Of a DNA stretch of 64,000 nt, positions 8,930 through 18,537 are shown one piece after another. Every line of letters begins with the position of its first letter. Position 1 is the stretch's first letter. This DNA comes from Aquimarina rhabdastrellae (GTDB lineage Bacteria > Bacteroidota > Bacteroidia > Flavobacteriales > Flavobacteriaceae). The position numbers were made by a program, and so were the translations under genes. The notes beneath the pieces were generated by a model, which was not told the origin of the DNA, made no database searches, and worked only from the letters and a program-made list of their open reading frames with translations. The DNA lies in contig CANDNT010000007.1 of the NCBI GenBank assembly GCA_947387485.1, forward strand, positions 162,676 through 226,675, given 5' to 3'.

Positions 8930-9978
8930 AATGTTCGATCTTCAAATCTTTTTATGTTAATTTCTTTATCTAGCGGTATATCATTTGCTATGTTTTGATA
9001 TAATGCTTTTGCAACGGTAGGACCGATTAAAATTCCTCGTGTTCCCAATCCATTTAAGATATGAAGATTTGGGTACTTAGCATGTCTCCCTACTAATGGT
9101 CTTCTATCCAAAACTGTTGGTCGTACTCCTGCCATTTGATCTACAACCTGAAACGGAACTTTAATAATTTTCCTTATTCCTTTTTCAAGTTCTTCTCTTG
9201 CTTCAATAGTACTTTTTAATGTTTTATCGTCGTGATTATACGTTGCACCTACTTTATATAAATTATCACCTAATGGAATGATAAAAATCGCCGATTTTAC
9301 CGCTTCTTTAAGCTTTAATGCTTCGGATTTAATAATTAAATACTCTCCTTTGTTTCCTGTTAATGGTAACTCATTAAAAAACGGATTTTGCTTTAATCCA
9401 TATCCTTCAGCAAATACTACATATTTTGCCTTAATACCTTTATAAACCACCTCATTTGCATTTATTTCTAATGCATTATACTCAAATCCATCTTCAAAAA
9501 AAGCATTACGTTTTGTAAGTTTTTCTTTAAATGCATCAAGCATTTTAACAATTTCAACTCTCCCCGTATTTTTTACTTTACCATAATGATATAAAGCATC
9601 AATACCAGCATATGTATTTTTATCTACTAGTTGAGGAGTTAAAAATCTTTGTAATGTAGGTTTATCATAGGCTTCTGCCCAGGTGTTTTGCTCTTCTACA
9701 GAATTAAACCTTCTTAAAACGGGTAGTTCGTATGTAATTTCTGTATTGAATTGTTGTTGCAGTCTATTGTATAACGGTAAAGCTTCTGCTAATTGTTCTT
9801 CTGCTTTCCACGCTAAGGTAAATCGTTTTAAAATCACAGGATTATACAAACCTCCTGCAACTCTTGAAGAGCGCTGTGAATCGTTATCGAATACTACATA
9901 TGATTTATTATGCTCTTCTAATTGGTCTGCAAAAGACATTCCGGCCAAACCAAAGCCTACAATTATAAAATCTACCAT
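8926..9978 (-). CDS. FAD-dependent oxidoreductase (DAO family)
   Basis: The protein is a predicted flavoenzyme of the D-amino-acid oxidase/glycine oxidase fold. The start was placed at the ATG at 9978, giving MVDFIIVGFGLAGMS, whose GxGxxG Rossmann motif then begins in the usual place. The ORF could open 40 codons further upstream, but that extension would run through the gldN terminator hairpin. The C-terminal GVRPTVLDRRPLVG and HILNGLGTRGILIGP segments are the family's second FAD-contacting regions. The substrate is unknown. The 3' end overlaps the convergent DUF983 gene by four bases. Confidence 0.82.
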   Translation of the reverse strand: MVDFIIVGFGLAGMSFADQLEEHNKSYVVFDNDSQRSSRVAGGLYNPVILKRFTLAWKAEEQLAEALPLYNRLQQQFNTEITYELPVLRRFNSVEEQNTWAEAYDKPTLQRFLTPQLVDKNTYAGIDALYHYGKVKNTGRVEIVKMLDAFKEKLTKRNAFFEDGFEYNALEINANEVVYKGIKAKYVVFAEGYGLKQNPFFNELPLTGNKGEYLIIKSEALKLKEAVKSAIFIIPLGDNLYKVGATYNHDDKTLKSTIEAREELEKGIRKIIKVPFQVVDQMAGVRPTVLDRRPLVGRHAKYPNLHILNGLGTRGILIGPTVAKALYQNIANDIPLDKEINIKRFEDRTF

Positions 9979-9990
9979 AGTGCAAAAATA

Positions 9991-10021
9991 AAAAACGCCC
10001 ATAGGATTATGGGCGTTTTTT
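9991..10021 (-). terminator. Strong terminator after gldN
   Basis: An eight-base-pair stem (CGCCCATA/TATGGGCG, four-base loop) is flanked by six or more A residues on the left and T residues on the right, so it could work in both directions. It closes the gld operon 22 bases after gldN and lies directly before the oxidoreductase start. Confidence 0.88.
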
Positions 10022-10042
10022 ACATATTTATAATGACTTATT

Positions 10043-10933
10043 TTAGTAAGTCCACATGTCTTGTTCAAAGTTACGTATACTTTCTTTGATACGTTCACTC
10101 TCCATTAACTGGAATAATGCATTATCAATGATATAATCATCAATCTTACGGTCACCTTGTACGTTATCTTCTTGATAGATAATCGCACTAAAACGTCTAG
10201 CGTTTAACAGATGATCAAAAGAAAATGGCATTGATGTATTCTTTCTGTTAAAAGCCTTTGCATTATGCAAAATCTCTCTTACATCAGGATACCAAATCCA
10301 GAATAATTCTACCATATCTGGCTCATCGTCATCGATAAAGTTAACATCCGGAGCAACAGGAGCTAAACCTACCAATCGGTATTTTAATTCTCCTTGTCTC
10401 TTATCAAAATACCAGTAACCTCTGATATGATATTCTGAGATATCAGCTGCTTCAAGATCACGACGGTTGATATACTGTGGATCCACAGGTTCTCCAGCAT
10501 TATATTGCTCATAACCTAAATCTGTAGTATCGATTCTAGTTAATGTTGATTGTAAATCATCTAGTGTACGTGTCTCAGTAAAATATGAATCTGAGTAAAT
10601 GCTCTTTATGTTTCCATTTTTTATATTTGATAATAAAACATGATATAAAGAACGACGATTTGATCCAATATTCACAGTATCAATAGGGTAATATAGCGGG
10701 AAATTATTACGCTCATCTAAGTCCACTATTTCCCAAGTAGTCTTAGCCCACAATACATCTCGCTCATCAACATATCCATATTCTAATGGATGATCGTTAT
10801 CATATTTAATTTGCTCTTCAGTTTTCTTACCTATTTCTTCTGGAGTGGTAGCATTTAATAAGTTTGCTTGTCCATAAGAAATGATGCTAAGCATAAAACC
10901 AAAAAGGGTTAACACAAAATTTCTCAAATTCAT
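10043..10933 (-). CDS. gldN: T9SS/gliding protein GldN
   Basis: GldN (PorN in Porphyromonas) is a periplasmic protein that forms rings with GldK under the outer membrane and is needed for T9SS secretion and gliding. The 296-residue product starts with a signal peptide ending near SYGQ and carries the family pattern TTPEEIGKKT then YVDERDVLWAKTTWEIVDLDER. It is last of gldK-L-M-N, 12 bases after gldM, in the conserved order. Confidence 0.93.
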   Translation of the reverse strand: MNLRNFVLTLFGFMLSIISYGQANLLNATTPEEIGKKTEEQIKYDNDHPLEYGYVDERDVLWAKTTWEIVDLDERNNFPLYYPIDTVNIGSNRRSLYHVLLSNIKNGNIKSIYSDSYFTETRTLDDLQSTLTRIDTTDLGYEQYNAGEPVDPQYINRRDLEAADISEYHIRGYWYFDKRQGELKYRLVGLAPVAPDVNFIDDDEPDMVELFWIWYPDVREILHNAKAFNRKNTSMPFSFDHLLNARRFSAIIYQEDNVQGDRKIDDYIIDNALFQLMESERIKESIRNFEQDMWTY

Positions 10934-10945
10934 AATACGTTTTTA

Positions 10946-12484
10946 TTAGTTTGTTAACTCTACAATTACAGGAGAAATTTTCTTTAATCTATATCCTGCA
11001 TTTGAAGCTAACCTTGCTTTTATATCTATAATTTGAACAGAAGAACCTCTCTTAGCTTTCTTCAATGCAGATTTAGCTTTGCTATTTAATCTGTTTCCTT
11101 GAACGCTAACTGTAGGTTGACCTTCTACTTTAAATTTAAAGCCTGTAACTTTTAATTTAATATCGAAATCAAAATCTGGTAAAATTGCTCCAATAGAAGA
11201 AATTGAAAGTGCATTCTTAGCCATTTTGATCGCTCCGTCTTCTCCACGAACTGTACCTACTGGTCTTGGAATATCTTTAATTCTAAATTTCTTGCTATCT
11301 GATACTGAAGTACCGTTAGGTAATTTTCCAGATACTTTAATGTTTACTTCACGTCCTTTAACTGAAGTTACATTCATTACATATTTTCCTGACTTTCCAG
11401 CTGGTCTTAATCCAGGTGCTTTAGCACTAACTGAAGGTACTCCAGGAATAGAAATAGTCATTGGGTTGTTAACTCCACGGTAAACCACATTCATTTTATC
11501 TGCAGAAATTACAGCTGAATTTGGCTTAGGAATTACAGCATAAGAACTCTTGATAGGAATCTTAACGATAGAATCTCCTTCTTTGAATTCAAATTCTCCT
11601 AATACATCTCTTTCTCCTACGTTTCCAGCAGGGAAATCAAGTATAACCTGACCGTTTTCAATTTTAGTTTGCTCTTTTCCATTAACAGTAACTTTAGTTG
11701 GCTTAAGTGTACCGTCAAAACGACCTAATACAATCTTACCTTTAAAGCTCTCACCACTAAAGAATGCTGTTTTTTCTGGAACTACGATTGCTTCATAGTT
11801 ATTGAATGATAATTCTGAAGCTTGTTGTCCAGCTAACATAGTAGATAATACTTCACTCTCTGCAGATTTAATATCTGCTTGTAATTGAGTTAACTTAGTT
11901 AAAGATGCTACCATTGGGAATCCCTTGTAATGGTAACTTAACCAATCAACAGAAATACCATCTCTATTTTTAACATCATCAGTATTGAAAGCAACATCAA
12001 CAGCCTTAGTAACTTCTGGGAAATCACTTCCTAAAGTTTCTTTGATACCGTTTTTGAATCCGTTGATTTTATCTAAGAATTCTTGTCCTTCTTTACTAGG
12101 TCCTTTTGGAGAGAAGAATCTTACATCTAAGAAATCTCCTTTATCCATTACTTCATAATCTGATGGATCATCAACTGTAGCTGTCATTTCTGATTTTAAG
12201 TTCTCTAAATAAGAGTTTAAATCATTAGCCATAGTACTGATTTTATCAGCTTTTTCTTTTAATGGTCCATATTTCTCAGCTTGTTCGCTTGCTTTCTCAG
12301 CTAATCCAGCGATAAACGCTTGGTTTCTTTCAGTTGCACTTGCATTAGACTTAACCAACTTTTCGTTCATTAAACCAAATGCAGATAGTACTTCTTTTGA
12401 CATATTCAATGCTAACATCGCAATGAAGATCAAATACATCAAGTTAATCATCTTCTGCCTTGCAGATAATTTTCCTCCTGCCAT
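10946..12484 (-). CDS. gldM: T9SS motor subunit GldM
   Basis: GldM forms, with GldL, the inner-membrane proton-powered motor of T9SS, and it spans the periplasm as a dimer to reach the GldK/GldN rings. The 512-residue protein has an N-terminal cytoplasmic stretch with Arg9 (GKLSARQKMIN), one transmembrane helix (about 13-30), a helical domain and then beta-rich repeated domains to the C terminus. Length and order match the family. It starts 48 bases after gldL. Confidence 0.94.
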   Translation of the reverse strand: MAGGKLSARQKMINLMYLIFIAMLALNMSKEVLSAFGLMNEKLVKSNASATERNQAFIAGLAEKASEQAEKYGPLKEKADKISTMANDLNSYLENLKSEMTATVDDPSDYEVMDKGDFLDVRFFSPKGPSKEGQEFLDKINGFKNGIKETLGSDFPEVTKAVDVAFNTDDVKNRDGISVDWLSYHYKGFPMVASLTKLTQLQADIKSAESEVLSTMLAGQQASELSFNNYEAIVVPEKTAFFSGESFKGKIVLGRFDGTLKPTKVTVNGKEQTKIENGQVILDFPAGNVGERDVLGEFEFKEGDSIVKIPIKSSYAVIPKPNSAVISADKMNVVYRGVNNPMTISIPGVPSVSAKAPGLRPAGKSGKYVMNVTSVKGREVNIKVSGKLPNGTSVSDSKKFRIKDIPRPVGTVRGEDGAIKMAKNALSISSIGAILPDFDFDIKLKVTGFKFKVEGQPTVSVQGNRLNSKAKSALKKAKRGSSVQIIDIKARLASNAGYRLKKISPVIVELTN

Positions 12485-12532
12485 TCTTTACTAGGTTTTG
12501 GTAGTTATTATTTAGTTTTTAAAAAATACTAA

Positions 12533-13177
12533 TTACTTAGCATTCATTGCACTTAACATACCACCATAAACTCCGTTAAGAGATGATAAGTTACTAGCTA
12601 AGCTTTCCATTTGCTCTTTAAGCTTTCCAGCATTATCAGCTACAGCTTGGTTAATTTCAGCTTGACGGCTAGTTGATTCTAATTGAATTTTGTATAAACT
12701 GTTAAGAGATTCCATTTGCTCTGCAGCTAAAGTAAGTTCGTTAGCATATTTCTTTTGTCCAGCAATTGCATCTACAGTTGGAGAAATATTTTTTGCAGCT
12801 CCTTCGAAGTTACGGATACTATCTCCTAAGCTAGACATTAAACCTGCATCGATACGAGCATCTTTAAGCATAGCATCTAATTTTTGAGAAAGCATTCCTT
12901 CAGCATCTTTTGGTTGCTCTTTTTTCTTGTCTTTTGCTTGACCTCCAGCTAATTCAGGGTATACTAAAGACCAATCTAAATCGTCGTCTACTGGTTCAAA
13001 TGCTGAGATAGCGAAAATAAGTGCCTCAGTAACAAGACCAATAGTAAGCATTACATTACCATTGATAGGTCCAAACTCAATGTGTGTAATTTTAAATAAT
13101 GCTCCAATAATAACGACTGCAGCTCCAAGCCCATAGGCCATGTTCATTAATCTTTTTCCTGCTTTTGAATTTGCCAT
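12533..13177 (-). CDS. gldL: T9SS motor subunit GldL
   Basis: GldL is the inner-membrane partner of GldM. The 214-residue product has two transmembrane helices (about 13-31 and 41-60) with a glutamate inside the second (Glu51, in GLVTEALIF), consistent with the buried acidic residue needed for proton use in this family. A long cytoplasmic, largely helical C-terminal domain follows. It sits between gldK (61-base gap) and gldM. Confidence 0.94.
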   Translation of the reverse strand: MANSKAGKRLMNMAYGLGAAVVIIGALFKITHIEFGPINGNVMLTIGLVTEALIFAISAFEPVDDDLDWSLVYPELAGGQAKDKKKEQPKDAEGMLSQKLDAMLKDARIDAGLMSSLGDSIRNFEGAAKNISPTVDAIAGQKKYANELTLAAEQMESLNSLYKIQLESTSRQAEINQAVADNAGKLKEQMESLASNLSSLNGVYGGMLSAMNAK

Positions 13178-13238
13178 AATAAATGTGTTTTTTAATTAAG
13201 TTAAAAAAGGTTAGTTAAATAATTAAGTCTGATAGAAT

Positions 13239-14606
13239 TTAATTTCGGGGATTATCTTGTCGTGTAACATCTGTTCCCATGTAATCTTGAACAGTTCTGA
13301 AACCAATGTAACTTCTTGCAGAGTCAGCGTATTCGTAATCTCTAGTACTTACTTGTAGGAAGTAAGCTACGTCTTTCCAAGATCCACCACGCACAACTTT
13401 ACGTTTGTTACGATCGTCACTTACATTAGGGTTCATTGATGATACATATTCATATGATGCAGGGTCGTAAGAAGACTGTACCCATTCTGATACATTTCCT
13501 GCCATATTGTATAAATTATAGTCATTGGGCTCAAATGACTTAGCCTCAACAGTATATAGATAATTATCTGCTGCGTAATTTCCTCTTAAAGGTTTAAAGT
13601 TTGCTAAGAAACATCCTCTGTCGTTATGTGCATAAGGACCACCCCAAGGGTAAGTTGCAGATTCTAAACCTCCTCTAGCTGCATATTCCCATTCTGCTTC
13701 TGTAGGTAATCTGAAACTACTTACGAAATCTCTGTCTCTTTCTTTTTGTGATGCATTCTTATATAATGTTCTCCATCTACAAAAAGCTTTAGCTTGTTCC
13801 CATGAAACACCAACTACTGGATAATCACCATAAGCATTATGCCAAAAGTAGTCATTGTGCATTGGCTCATTATATGAGTAGTTAAAATCTTTAATCCATA
13901 CTGTAGTATCTGGATATATCTTGATTACCTCTTCTTTTATGAAATCTTTTCTTCTTCCTTTCTTAGATCTAGCTGCTGCCTGAATATCCATCCATGTAGA
14001 ACGGAACTCATATTTACTTACATCTGTAGAACGAATCCCATTATATGATTCTTCAATAGGAATATACATTGAATCCATTACCTCTGTATAGAATTCATCT
14101 GGATAATTATCAACATCCCACTCGATATCAATATCTTTATTCAATTTTCTTCCCTCATATCCAGTAGTTCCTGTACCACTATAGTTATCATAACGATACT
14201 TTTCATAGACAGTCATATCTTCTTCATTTGCATCAAGAAAAGCGTATTCTCCGATTCCGTCGTCTCCTGGCTTCTTACCTAAATCATCTGCCATGATCGC
14301 TAATCGCATACGTACTATAGAGTCACGTACCCAATACACAAATTGTCTATATTCACTATTGGTAATTTCTGTTTCGTCCATGTAGAAAGAACGTACAGTA
14401 ACCGTTTTGGTTGGTGCATTGTTTAATGCTGGTCTATCATCGTCTGATTTACCCATTATAAATGAACCTCCGGGGATAAGACTCATTCCATAAGGTTTTT
14501 CAGGATGCCATTTTTTACCTTTTACTCCTACAAGTTCTCCGCGGTTACCACCTCCACAACTAGAGAGTAATGCTAAAATAGCAAAGAGTGCTATGATTTT
14601 TTTCAT
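13239..14606 (-). CDS. gldK: T9SS lipoprotein GldK
   Basis: GldK (PorK) is an outer-membrane lipoprotein that makes the periplasmic ring with GldN. The signal peptide ends in the lipobox LSSC with Cys17. The rest is a formylglycine-generating-enzyme-like fold, shown by GVSWEQAKAFCRWR, LPTEAEWEYAARGG, NVSEWV and VRGGSW. In this family the fold is structural. At 455 residues it has the usual length. It is first of the gld run and has a likely promoter 39 bases upstream. Confidence 0.94.
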   Translation of the reverse strand: MKKIIALFAILALLSSCGGGNRGELVGVKGKKWHPEKPYGMSLIPGGSFIMGKSDDDRPALNNAPTKTVTVRSFYMDETEITNSEYRQFVYWVRDSIVRMRLAIMADDLGKKPGDDGIGEYAFLDANEEDMTVYEKYRYDNYSGTGTTGYEGRKLNKDIDIEWDVDNYPDEFYTEVMDSMYIPIEESYNGIRSTDVSKYEFRSTWMDIQAAARSKKGRRKDFIKEEVIKIYPDTTVWIKDFNYSYNEPMHNDYFWHNAYGDYPVVGVSWEQAKAFCRWRTLYKNASQKERDRDFVSSFRLPTEAEWEYAARGGLESATYPWGGPYAHNDRGCFLANFKPLRGNYAADNYLYTVEAKSFEPNDYNLYNMAGNVSEWVQSSYDPASYEYVSSMNPNVSDDRNKRKVVRGGSWKDVAYFLQVSTRDYEYADSARSYIGFRTVQDYMGTDVTRQDNPRN

Positions 14607-14644
14607 AATGTGTTTTAGGTTAAGATCATCTAGATTTAAGGGGA

Positions 14645-14675
14645 TAAACCTATCTATTTATTTTTAGAAAAACAA
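14645..14675 (-). promoter_or_regulatory. Likely promoter of gldK-L-M-N
   Basis: On the minus strand TAGGTTTA (one mismatch to TAnnTTTG) is preceded after 20 bases by TTG. This would give a leader of about 30 bases before gldK and would let the gld genes be expressed apart from topA. Confidence 0.5.
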
Positions 14676-14717
14676 TTTTTTCATAAAAAAAACCCTAAAA
14701 TCTCTTAATTATAAATG

Positions 14718-15881
14718 TTAAACTTCGTTTTTCTGTTTTGCTTTATACCATCGTTCAGGCATTTCTTGATTGCATGCTCCTTCATAATCTTTGTAGGTGC
14801 AAGGTAATAACGTGTGTCTTTTCAATTTATTATTACCTGATGCAATAAAAGGTATTTCTATCCACCATCTTCCTGTTCTACTACTTTTATAAAATGACAA
14901 TATTTCATCATCTATAGGCACTTTATAATGTAATGTAGTAGGTTGGTTTTTGATGTTGATCTCATTTGATCGATAATTTACGCCTTCTACAAAATACCAA
15001 ATCATTTGTGCCATTAACGCGGCTGCAGTTTCTTCTCCTTCATAATTACTAAACTCATAAATTCCAAAGCTACTTACTTTGTCACTTATTCCTGCATACC
15101 GTGCAATTGCACATATCTCTCTACCATTGAATCCATTAGGTGAACTAGTATTAGAACTCAATACATTAGAATTTATTGCACTTAGGTCTATAGAAACTAT
15201 ATCTGCATCACGCATTACAGGCTCTACAACACTTATATCTGCAATAATTTCACCCAATCTCACGGCGTCAAAATACAGTTTTTCTATTAAATTTATCTCT
15301 TCTTGAGCGTTAAAATATGTCTGATATCCAAGATTACTATAATTAAACAAGTTATATGGCTGATCTACAATGATTTTACTCACAAAGGATTTATTAGTCA
15401 TTTCTTGTGAAGAATCTCCTAAATCAAATCTAGCATCAACATTTACTAGATTTACCATCTTTTCCATTACATCATACGCTCTATATTGAGCATAAGTAAG
15501 GTCTTGACTACCTCCTAATATTATTGGAATAATGTCTTTGCGAAGTAATGTCCCTAAGATTTCTTTTATTACATAATATGTATCTGCAACCTCATCACCT
15601 GGTAGAATATCTCCTAAATCAGCAATGGGCGTACTCCAGTTACCTTGATATAATTCATATATAGCTTTTCTTACACTAGTGAACTCGATATCCCCTAATT
15701 GAAAATTAGTCCCATTACGGTTTTCTGAGATCCCTATAATAACAATTTTTATTCCTTCTAAATTAGGAATACCTTGTTCTTGTGTATGAATTTTAATTTG
15801 ACTCCCTATCGTTTGTTCTGGTAATGATGAAGCATGGATTAATACCTCCTCATTTACTGGGGTAAGAAATTCAAAAGACAT
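14718..15881 (-). CDS. Ureohydrolase-fold protein with degenerate metal site
   Basis: The 387-residue protein follows the arginase/formimidoylglutamase fold, with the family's sequence blocks in order, but the manganese ligands are changed. GGxH is GGSQD (123-127, His to Gln126). DxHxD is DARFD (149-153, His to Arg151). DxDxxDP is DLSAINS (232-238), with the second Asp replaced by Ser. Three of six ligands are lost, so arginase-type hydrolysis is unlikely. A C-terminal extension of about 55 residues (from SRTGRWWIE) is not part of classic arginases. The gene starts 8 bases after topA and precedes gldK by 111 bases, which suggests co-expression. A structural or regulatory role is an inference. 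Confidence 0.75.
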   Translation of the reverse strand: MSFEFLTPVNEEVLIHASSLPEQTIGSQIKIHTQEQGIPNLEGIKIVIIGISENRNGTNFQLGDIEFTSVRKAIYELYQGNWSTPIADLGDILPGDEVADTYYVIKEILGTLLRKDIIPIILGGSQDLTYAQYRAYDVMEKMVNLVNVDARFDLGDSSQEMTNKSFVSKIIVDQPYNLFNYSNLGYQTYFNAQEEINLIEKLYFDAVRLGEIIADISVVEPVMRDADIVSIDLSAINSNVLSSNTSSPNGFNGREICAIARYAGISDKVSSFGIYEFSNYEGEETAAALMAQMIWYFVEGVNYRSNEINIKNQPTTLHYKVPIDDEILSFYKSSRTGRWWIEIPFIASGNNKLKRHTLLPCTYKDYEGACNQEMPERWYKAKQKNEV

Positions 15882-15889
15882 AGATTATA

Positions 15890-18397
15890 TTACTTCTTTT
15901 TGGCTGTTACTTTCTTTTTTGTCGCCCTTTTCTTGGTCGTTGTTTTCTTCTTAGGTGCATTTTTTTCTATTATCCCTTGAACTTCTTCTAGGGTTAACTT
16001 TGTTGCATCTACTGTTTTAGGAAGTTCTATCTTTACTTTTCCTTGTATGATGTTACTTCTTCCCCATCTAGCTTTTTCAACACGTATACCTTCTTCCTCC
16101 CAATTATGTATAATCTTGTCAATTTCTTTTTGTTTTTTCTCTTCTATTAATGTAACGATGTCTTCGTCGGAAAGATTATCGAAATCATACTTTTTATTTA
16201 CATTAATAAACATATTATTCCATTTTATATAAGGACCAAATCTTCCTGTACCCTTTTGAACAGGTAAATCCTCATACATATATATAGGAGCATCTGCTTT
16301 TTCTTTGGCTATAATCAGCTCTATAGCACGATCCATTGTTACATTCATCGGATCTTCTCCTTTATCCAAAGAAATAAACTTTTTTCCAAACTTTACATAT
16401 GGACCAAATCTTCCATTATTAACAACAATAGTTTCTTCTTTATATTCGCCTAATTCTTTTGGTAATTGAAATAAATCCATGGCTTCTTCAAACGTAATAC
16501 TACTTAACGTTTGTCCAGGACCTAAACTAGCAAATCTAGGCTTCTCTTCGTCATCTACTGTACCTATTTGAACCATAGGTCCAAATTTTCCTAAACGTAC
16601 ACTTACTACTTTACCTGTTTCTGGATCTTCTCCTAATATACGTTCTCCTACTTCTCTTTCTGCATTTTTCTCTACATCCTTTACGACTAGATGAAACTCT
16701 TTATAGAAATCTTTCATCATTTCTGTCCAATCTTCATTTCCTGCTGCAATAGCATCAAAATCTTCTTCTACCTTGGCTGTAAAGTTATAATCTAATATTG
16801 AAGCAAAGTGCGCTACCAAAAAATCGTTAACAACCATCCCTACATCTGTAGGAATAAGTTTCCCTTTATCACTACCAACTTTTTCTGTTAATTTCTTTTC
16901 AGAAAAAGCATCTCCTTCTAAGAGCATTTGGATATAATTTCTCTCTTCTCCTTCTTTGGCTCCTTTTTCTATATACTTTCTATTCTGAATTGTAGAGATC
17001 GTAGGAGCATATGTTGACGGACGCCCTATACCTAGTTCTTCTAATTTCTTAACCAAAGAAGCTTCACTAAATCTACTTGGCGGTCTAGTAAATCTTTCTG
17101 TAGCTGTAATATAATGTTTAAGCAATGTTTCTCCTACACGCATTGCAGGAAGGATTCCACTTTGCTCTTCTTCTTCTTCGTCTTTTCCTTCTAAATAAAC
17201 TTTTAAGAAACCTTCAAACTTTATTACCTCTCCGTTTGCAGAGAATTGTTCTTTATGCTTATTGGCGGCTATCTTAACATTTGTACGCTCTAATTGCGCG
17301 TCGCTCATTTGTGAAGCAATTGCTCTTTTCCAGATCAATTCATATAGACGTTGTTGATCATAATCAACATTTACTGTATGTCTAGAAAAATCTGTTGGTC
17401 TTATTGCTTCGTGAGCTTCTTGAGCTCCTTTTGCTTTTCCTTTATATTGTCTAGGTTTACTATATTGTTCTCCATAAGCAGAAACAATTTCGGTTTGAGC
17501 TCCCTGTTGTGCTTCATCAGATAGATTCACACTATCGGTACGCATATAGGTTATCAATCCAGCTTCATATAAGCGTTGCGCCATAGTCATGGTTTTACTT
17601 ACCGAAAAATATAATTTTCTAGATGCTTCCTGTTGTAACGTAGACGTAGTAAATGGTGGAGCCGGAGATTTTTTGGCAGGTTTTGTTGTTAAATCTGCTA
17701 CTTGAAAATCTGCTCCTATGTTTTGCTTTAAAAAACTTTCTGCTTCTTCTCTAGTTGCAAAACTCTTAGGTAATTTTGCTTTAAACGACTTCCCATTTTC
17801 GTTAGCAAACTCTGCATCTATTCTATAAGATGCTTCAGGATTAAAATTGATAATATCTCGTTCGCGCTCTACAATCAATCGTACCGATACAGATTGTACT
17901 CTTCCTGCAGATAAACCTCCTTTAACCTTTCTCCATAACACAGGAGATAATTCATATCCTACTAATCGGTCTAATACTCTTCTTGCTTGTTGAGCATTAA
18001 CCAAATTATAATTGATTTGACGTGGGTTATCTATTGCTTTAAGAATTGCTTTCTTTGTAATCTCATGAAAAACAATTCTTTTTGTTTTATCCTCTTCTAA
18101 TTTTAACTCTTCGGCTAGATGCCATGCAATTGCCTCTCCTTCTCGATCCTCATCACTTGCTAACCAAACCATCTCGGCTTTATTAGAAAGTGTTTTTAGT
18201 TTTTTAACTACTTCTTTTTTATCTGAAGATACTATATATTTAGGTTTAAAATCGCCTTCTACATCTACCCCTAATTCTTTGGCAGGCAAATCTGATATAT
18301 GCCCAAAACTAGAAGCCACAGTATAGTCTTTTCCTAGAAACTTTTCTATGGTCTTTGCCTTGGCAGGGGACTCCACAATCACTAAATTCTTAGCCAT
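15890..18397 (-). CDS. topA: DNA topoisomerase I
   Basis: This type IA topoisomerase relaxes negative supercoils through a 5' phosphotyrosine. The start at 18397 gives MAKNLVIVESPAKAKT, the standard N terminus; an in-frame ATG eight codons upstream would add an unlikely extension. The Toprim domain shows Glu9 and DEDREGE (82-88), and the catalytic Tyr is Tyr284 in ITYMRTDS. C-terminal topoisomerase repeats (FGPYVKFG, FGPYIKW) replace the four-Cys zinc fingers of E. coli TopA. The protein ends in a Lys/Thr-rich tail. It is 835 residues, typical of Bacteroidota. Confidence 0.95.
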   Translation of the reverse strand: MAKNLVIVESPAKAKTIEKFLGKDYTVASSFGHISDLPAKELGVDVEGDFKPKYIVSSDKKEVVKKLKTLSNKAEMVWLASDEDREGEAIAWHLAEELKLEEDKTKRIVFHEITKKAILKAIDNPRQINYNLVNAQQARRVLDRLVGYELSPVLWRKVKGGLSAGRVQSVSVRLIVERERDIINFNPEASYRIDAEFANENGKSFKAKLPKSFATREEAESFLKQNIGADFQVADLTTKPAKKSPAPPFTTSTLQQEASRKLYFSVSKTMTMAQRLYEAGLITYMRTDSVNLSDEAQQGAQTEIVSAYGEQYSKPRQYKGKAKGAQEAHEAIRPTDFSRHTVNVDYDQQRLYELIWKRAIASQMSDAQLERTNVKIAANKHKEQFSANGEVIKFEGFLKVYLEGKDEEEEEQSGILPAMRVGETLLKHYITATERFTRPPSRFSEASLVKKLEELGIGRPSTYAPTISTIQNRKYIEKGAKEGEERNYIQMLLEGDAFSEKKLTEKVGSDKGKLIPTDVGMVVNDFLVAHFASILDYNFTAKVEEDFDAIAAGNEDWTEMMKDFYKEFHLVVKDVEKNAEREVGERILGEDPETGKVVSVRLGKFGPMVQIGTVDDEEKPRFASLGPGQTLSSITFEEAMDLFQLPKELGEYKEETIVVNNGRFGPYVKFGKKFISLDKGEDPMNVTMDRAIELIIAKEKADAPIYMYEDLPVQKGTGRFGPYIKWNNMFINVNKKYDFDNLSDEDIVTLIEEKKQKEIDKIIHNWEEEGIRVEKARWGRSNIIQGKVKIELPKTVDATKLTLEEVQGIIEKNAPKKKTTTKKRATKKKVTAKKK

Positions 18398-18418
18398 AAT
18401 ATTGCTTTTTTGAAAGCA

Positions 18419-18426
18419 CAAAAGTA
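18419..18426 (-). promoter_or_regulatory. -7 box upstream of topA
   Basis: TACTTTTG on the minus strand matches TAnnTTTG exactly, 22 bases upstream of the chosen topA start. It also lies at the first codons of the longer ORF (18421), which argues against that longer start. No TTG is seen at the -33 spacing. Confidence 0.45.
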
Positions 18427-18537
18427 TATCAATTTTTTTTACTGCTTGTACTTATTCATCAAAACTAATCGTTTTTTCTCCCTAAATAGCTGTATAAAAT
18501 TAACATATTCTAATGAAAACCTACCAATTATACACTT

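Noticed and set aside
9979..10098. N-terminal extension of the FAD oxidoreductase frame
   Set aside because: The extra 40 codons run through the gldN terminator hairpin and the 3' end of gldN and add no FAD-binding sequence; the GxGxxG motif sits correctly from the ATG at 9978.
14718..15881. Plain annotation as active arginase or formimidoylglutamase
   Set aside because: Metal-binding His and Asp residues are missing at all three motifs, so catalytic naming would mislead.
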